NCBI RefSeq assembly: GCF_031921685.1
Contig: NZ_JAPDHU010000002.1
Coordinates: 1,674,001 to 1,738,000 of the forward strand
Reading direction: 5' to 3'
Length of the DNA: 64,000 bases
Source: Terripilifer sp031921685
GTDB lineage: Bacteria; Pseudomonadota; Alphaproteobacteria; Rhizobiales; Beijerinckiaceae
The notes below the pieces were generated by a model. The model searched no databases. It was given only the letters and a program-made list of their open reading frames with translations, and was not told where the DNA came from. A program made the position numbers and the translations under genes. This document shows, piece by piece, positions 61,109 through 64,000 of the stretch (positions within the stretch are counted from its first letter, which is position 1; every line of letters starts with the position of its first letter).

Positions 61109-62653
61109 ATGAATTGGGGCACGATCCGCAGCGCCGGAACACTGGGCGAACTCATCGTCAACAGCATCGAGCGCTATCCCGAGCGCACCGCTTTCATCCA
61201 GGATGAGCGCTCCATCACCTATCGCGCCTTGGGCGCCCAGATCGCTCAAGCCATCGGGCTGTTCCGTCAACGCGGCCTGCAGCCGGGCGATGCCGTGGCA
61301 CAACTTTCCGGCAATCGGCCAGAAGTTTTCACCATCATCGCCGCCGCCTACATCTTCGGGCTGCGCTCGGTCACCCTCCATGCCACCGCTGGCCTCAGCG
61401 ATCACGTACACGTCCTCGCCGATTGCAGCCCGAAACTGTTTGTCGGCGAGAAATATCATACCGAACGCGTGAGCGATCTGCGTGCGCAAAGCCCGCAGAT
61501 TCCGCATTGGTATTCGCATGACGAAGACGACGCGGTGCCGGGTTTCTGGCAGGAAGCCTCCCAGTGCGCGATCGAACCTTTGGCTGCCCGCACATCCTGC
61601 GAAGATATTATCCGTCTGGCCTATACGGGCGGCACGACAGGCCGGGCCAAAGGTGTCATGCTGTCAGATCGCACTTTGATGACCAATACGATGGCCTGGC
61701 TCGCCGGCATCCCCTTGCCCGACGGCGTGCGTTACCTCTGTCCCGCGCCGATTTCCCATGGCGCCGGATCGCTGATGTTTCCAACCCTGGCGCGTGGCGG
61801 CTGCGCCATCCTGCTGCGGGGCTTCAACGTCGAGAACTTTGTCGATGCCGCCCAAAAGCACCAGGCGGAGCTGACCTGGCTGGTGCCGACCATGATCTAC
61901 GACCTGCTCGACAAGGCGAAACACCGCGCCCGCGATCTCGCCAGCCTTCGCGCCTTGGTCTATAGCGGCGCGCCTGCCGCGCCCGCGCGCCTGCGCGAAG
62001 CCCTCGATATGCTGGGGCCAGTTCTGATTCAGTCTTACGGCCAGACCGAGGCCCCCAATACGGTGCTGATGCTCAACCAGAGCGATCACATCAGCGGCGA
62101 TGACAAGCGCCTCAGCTCGGCAGGACGTCCCTATCCGGGCGTCCAAGTCGCTTTGCTCGGCGACGACGGCCAACCGGTGGCGGCTGGCGAAGCCGGCGAG
62201 ATCTGCGTGCGGGGACCGCTGGTGATGAGCGGCTATTGGCAGCAACCCGAGCAAACAGCCGAAACCCTTAAGGGCGATTGGCTGCACACCGGCGATGTCG
62301 GCTACCGCGACAGCGAGGGCTATTACTTCATCGTCGACCGCAAGAAGGACATGATCATTTCCGGCGGCTTCAATGTCTATCCGCGCGAGATCGAGGACGT
62401 ACTGACCCAGCACCCCGATGTCGCCGCTGCGGCCGTTTACGGCATTCCCGATCCGAAATGGGGCGAAGCGGTCACGGCCTGCGTCCGGCTGCATGCCGGC
62501 GCCAAAGTCTCGACCGCCGATCTGATCGCCCTGGTGCGCCAACATAAAGGGCCGGTACATGCGCCCAAGTCCTTGGCCTTCGTCGACCAGATTCCGCTGA
62601 CGCCTCTCGGCAAGCCGGACAAACGCGCCCTGAGGCAAGCGCATATGAGATAG
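61109..62653 (+). CDS. AMP-dependent acyl-CoA ligase
   Basis: This is a 514-residue ANL-superfamily enzyme. The P-loop is RLAYTGGTTGRAKGVMLS, the A5 motif YGQTEAPNTV, the hinge LHTGDVGYRDSEGYYFIVDR, then GGFNVYPREIEDVL and the catalytic Lys in PLTPLGKPDKRALR. It activates a carboxylic acid to its CoA thioester with ATP. The ATG at 61109 is chosen; the frame is open further back inside the thiolase. It is the middle gene of a thiolase-ligase-Bug operon, so it probably activates the acid bound by the downstream Bug protein. Confidence 0.92.
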   Translation: MNWGTIRSAGTLGELIVNSIERYPERTAFIQDERSITYRALGAQIAQAIGLFRQRGLQPGDAVAQLSGNRPEVFTIIAAAYIFGLRSVTLHATAGLSDHVHVLADCSPKLFVGEKYHTERVSDLRAQSPQIPHWYSHDEDDAVPGFWQEASQCAIEPLAARTSCEDIIRLAYTGGTTGRAKGVMLSDRTLMTNTMAWLAGIPLPDGVRYLCPAPISHGAGSLMFPTLARGGCAILLRGFNVENFVDAAQKHQAELTWLVPTMIYDLLDKAKHRARDLASLRALVYSGAPAAPARLREALDMLGPVLIQSYGQTEAPNTVLMLNQSDHISGDDKRLSSAGRPYPGVQVALLGDDGQPVAAGEAGEICVRGPLVMSGYWQQPEQTAETLKGDWLHTGDVGYRDSEGYYFIVDRKKDMIISGGFNVYPREIEDVLTQHPDVAAAAVYGIPDPKWGEAVTACVRLHAGAKVSTADLIALVRQHKGPVHAPKSLAFVDQIPLTPLGKPDKRALRQAHMR

Positions 62654-62677
62654 AATGCATCATACAGGGAGGGAAAC

Positions 62678-63670
62678 ATGACATTCGATCGCCGCTTGGC
62701 ATTGCGCCTGTTGCGCACCATGACGCTTGGCCTCGCATTCGCTTCGATCACCCAGGGCAACACGGCCCTGGCGCAGGATTGGCCAAGCCAGCCCATCCGT
62801 ATGATCATCGGCTTCATTCCCGGCACCAGTCCCGATATCGTCGGCCGTATCGTCGCCGACAAACTCGGGCCTCGTCTCGGCCAGCGCATCGTCGTCGAAT
62901 CCGTACCCGCCGGCGGCGGCACCGTCGCCAATGACATGGTCGCCAAGGCGCCGGCCAATAGCCACATGCTGCTGATGCTGACCGCTTCTCATCCCGGTAC
63001 CGTCGCCACGCGCAAATCCCTGCCCTACGATCCGGTCAAAGACTTTGCCATGGTCACCAAGGTCGTCGCTTATCCGATGGTGCTGCTGACCAAGCCGGAC
63101 TCGCCGATCACCTCTTTCGGCGATCTTGTCGCGCGTGCCAAGGCCGCACCCGACAAACTGTCCTGGGGCACCAACACCGTCGGCAGCATCCACTATCTGC
63201 TGGCGCAATTGATCAGCCACGAAGCGGGCATATCGATCGTTTCCGTCCCCTATCCAGGCAGCCCGCCATCGATCCTCGATTTGATGGGAGGCCGGATCGA
63301 CGCCATGTTCGACACGGCGACATCCTCGTTCGAACGCATTCGCTCCGGCGAAATGCGCGCGCTCGCCGTCTCCTCGCCCAAGCGCTATGGCCTGGCGCCG
63401 GAGATTCCGACCATGAGCGAGACCCTGCCTGGCGTCGAAGCCATGTCGTGGCTCGGCTTCACCATGTCTCCGGGAACTTCACGCTCGATCGTCGATCGCG
63501 TCAACCGCGAGACCCGGGCCGTCCTCGCCATGCCCGAGATCGAAGCGCAGCTCAATCGCCTGGGCGTGATGCCCGATCCTTCGACACCGGAGGAAATGCG
63601 GCTGCAGATCGAGCAGGAAATTGCTTTGTGGACCAAGACCGCCGAACAGCGACAGATCGAAAAGCGCTGA
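62678..63670 (+). CDS. Tripartite tricarboxylate transporter substrate-binding protein (Bug family)
   Basis: This 330-residue Bug protein has a signal peptide ending near TALAQD, then WPSQPIRMIIGFIPGTSPDI, VESVPAGGGTVANDMVAKA and KRYGLAPEIPTMSETLPGVE. It is divergent enough from the Bug protein at 57307 to bind a different acid. It closes the thiolase-ligase operon, 24 bases after the ligase. No TctA or TctB gene lies in the window. Confidence 0.91.
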   Translation: MTFDRRLALRLLRTMTLGLAFASITQGNTALAQDWPSQPIRMIIGFIPGTSPDIVGRIVADKLGPRLGQRIVVESVPAGGGTVANDMVAKAPANSHMLLMLTASHPGTVATRKSLPYDPVKDFAMVTKVVAYPMVLLTKPDSPITSFGDLVARAKAAPDKLSWGTNTVGSIHYLLAQLISHEAGISIVSVPYPGSPPSILDLMGGRIDAMFDTATSSFERIRSGEMRALAVSSPKRYGLAPEIPTMSETLPGVEAMSWLGFTMSPGTSRSIVDRVNRETRAVLAMPEIEAQLNRLGVMPDPSTPEEMRLQIEQEIALWTKTAEQRQIEKR

Positions 63671-63707
63671 CGGCAAACATCTTTCAAATACTTGACAAGG
63701 CCGGTCG

Positions 63708-63812
63708 TTATTGAATCGGATAGATGTAGAGAATGGAGATAAAAGTCAGCGCAAAGCCGCCCATCACAACGACCGAGAGCCACATCAATTTCTGGTCGCT
63801 CAGATTTCTCAT
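63708..63812 (-). CDS. 34-residue single-span membrane mini-protein
   Basis: The minus strand encodes a 34-residue peptide from the ATG at 63812 to TAA at 63708, with AGGA six bases before the start. It reads a polar N-terminus (MRNLSDQKLMW) then a hydrophobic helix (LSVVVMGGFALTFISILYIY). This matches the size and shape of accessory subunits of membrane complexes. No family is recognised. It probably belongs to an operon whose other genes lie beyond the right edge. Confidence 0.6.
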   Translation of the reverse strand: MRNLSDQKLMWLSVVVMGGFALTFISILYIYPIQ

Positions 63813-64000
63813 GGCTGATCCTCATCACACTAGGACGAGCACGTGAAGCATCATCATCGCGAGATATAGAGCCAGCACTTTAACCGAAAGTGAAAATCCC
63901 GATCAGGGGCCAATCACGACGGTACTTTCGACGCTGTATATCTGCGAAAATCCCTATTTCACGCGCCAGTTGACGATGACAAGTATCGAACCGCGCACCG
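63813..64000. other. Right-edge stretch without a confident gene
   Basis: On the minus strand one frame ends at 63954 with a protein-like tail (SILVIVNWRVK), and another hydrophobic stretch MMMLHVLVLV ends just before the mini-protein. Either could be the end of a gene lying outside the window, but neither start is seen. Confidence 0.35.

Overview
The window is GC-rich, densely coded chromosomal DNA that most resembles an alphaproteobacterium of the Hyphomicrobiales (Rhizobiales). The pointers are two Liv-type branched-chain uptake systems, Bug-type (tripartite tricarboxylate) binding proteins, a malic enzyme fused to a phosphotransacetylase-like domain, a DUF3297 protein, and rhizobial-style capsule glycosyltransferases and exporter. 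The species cannot be named from the sequence alone. I saw no rRNA, tRNA, CRISPR array, insertion sequence or phage gene.

Region 1 (1-13925) is a catabolic island. A nine-gene minus-strand operon runs off the left edge: cyclase-family hydrolase, cupin, SDR, 3-hydroxyacyl-CoA dehydrogenase-like protein, Liv binding protein, LivG, LivF, LivH and LivM. Many of its junctions overlap by 1-8 bases. It is divergent from an IclR regulator, and an inverted repeat sits inside the operon promoter. Beside it lie an M24 (creatinase/prolidase-like) protein, two more SDRs, an enoyl-CoA hydratase homologue, a VOC protein and an aminoglycoside-phosphotransferase-fold protein. The layout suggests uptake and oxidation of one small organic acid or ring compound, substrate unknown.

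Region 2 (14026-25608) is a surface-polysaccharide locus: two paralogous multi-domain glycosyltransferases, Gmd and an Rmd-like reductase (GDP-mannose to GDP-D-rhamnose), and a Kps-type ABC exporter (ATPase, permease and two different KpsE-like chain proteins). An unrecognised protein with a C-terminal beta-rich domain follows.

Region 3 (25621-44339) holds an Lrp regulator divergent from a homodimeric-E1-like 2-oxoacid dehydrogenase, a ThDP-dependent enzyme, and a second complete Liv system. A second enzyme set follows: LLM flavin monooxygenase, a small Cys-containing protein, DUF3297, a 4,5-dihydroxyphthalate decarboxylase-like protein, a GlcG/HbpS protein, an alpha/beta hydrolase with Cys at the nucleophile position, a PanB-like protein lacking the usual catalytic Glu, and a zinc alcohol dehydrogenase. 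A MaoC dehydratase, an HxlR regulator and a MATE exporter close the region.

Region 4 (44423-54150) is more housekeeping: malic enzyme, polyphosphate kinase 2, an RND efflux pump with its adaptor and a divergent TetR repressor at an overlapping promoter/operator, and a membrane diguanylate cyclase.

Region 5 (54148-64000) starts with palindromic intergenic repeats. It continues with an HpaD-like extradiol dioxygenase and two small hypothetical proteins. Next come a MetE-fold protein, two Bug binding proteins, an NhaD/CitT-type antiporter, an SCP2-type thiolase and an acyl-CoA ligase. A 34-residue membrane peptide lies near the right edge. The repeated pairing of binding proteins with CoA, ring-cleavage and flavin enzymes points to a metabolically versatile soil or plant-associated bacterium.
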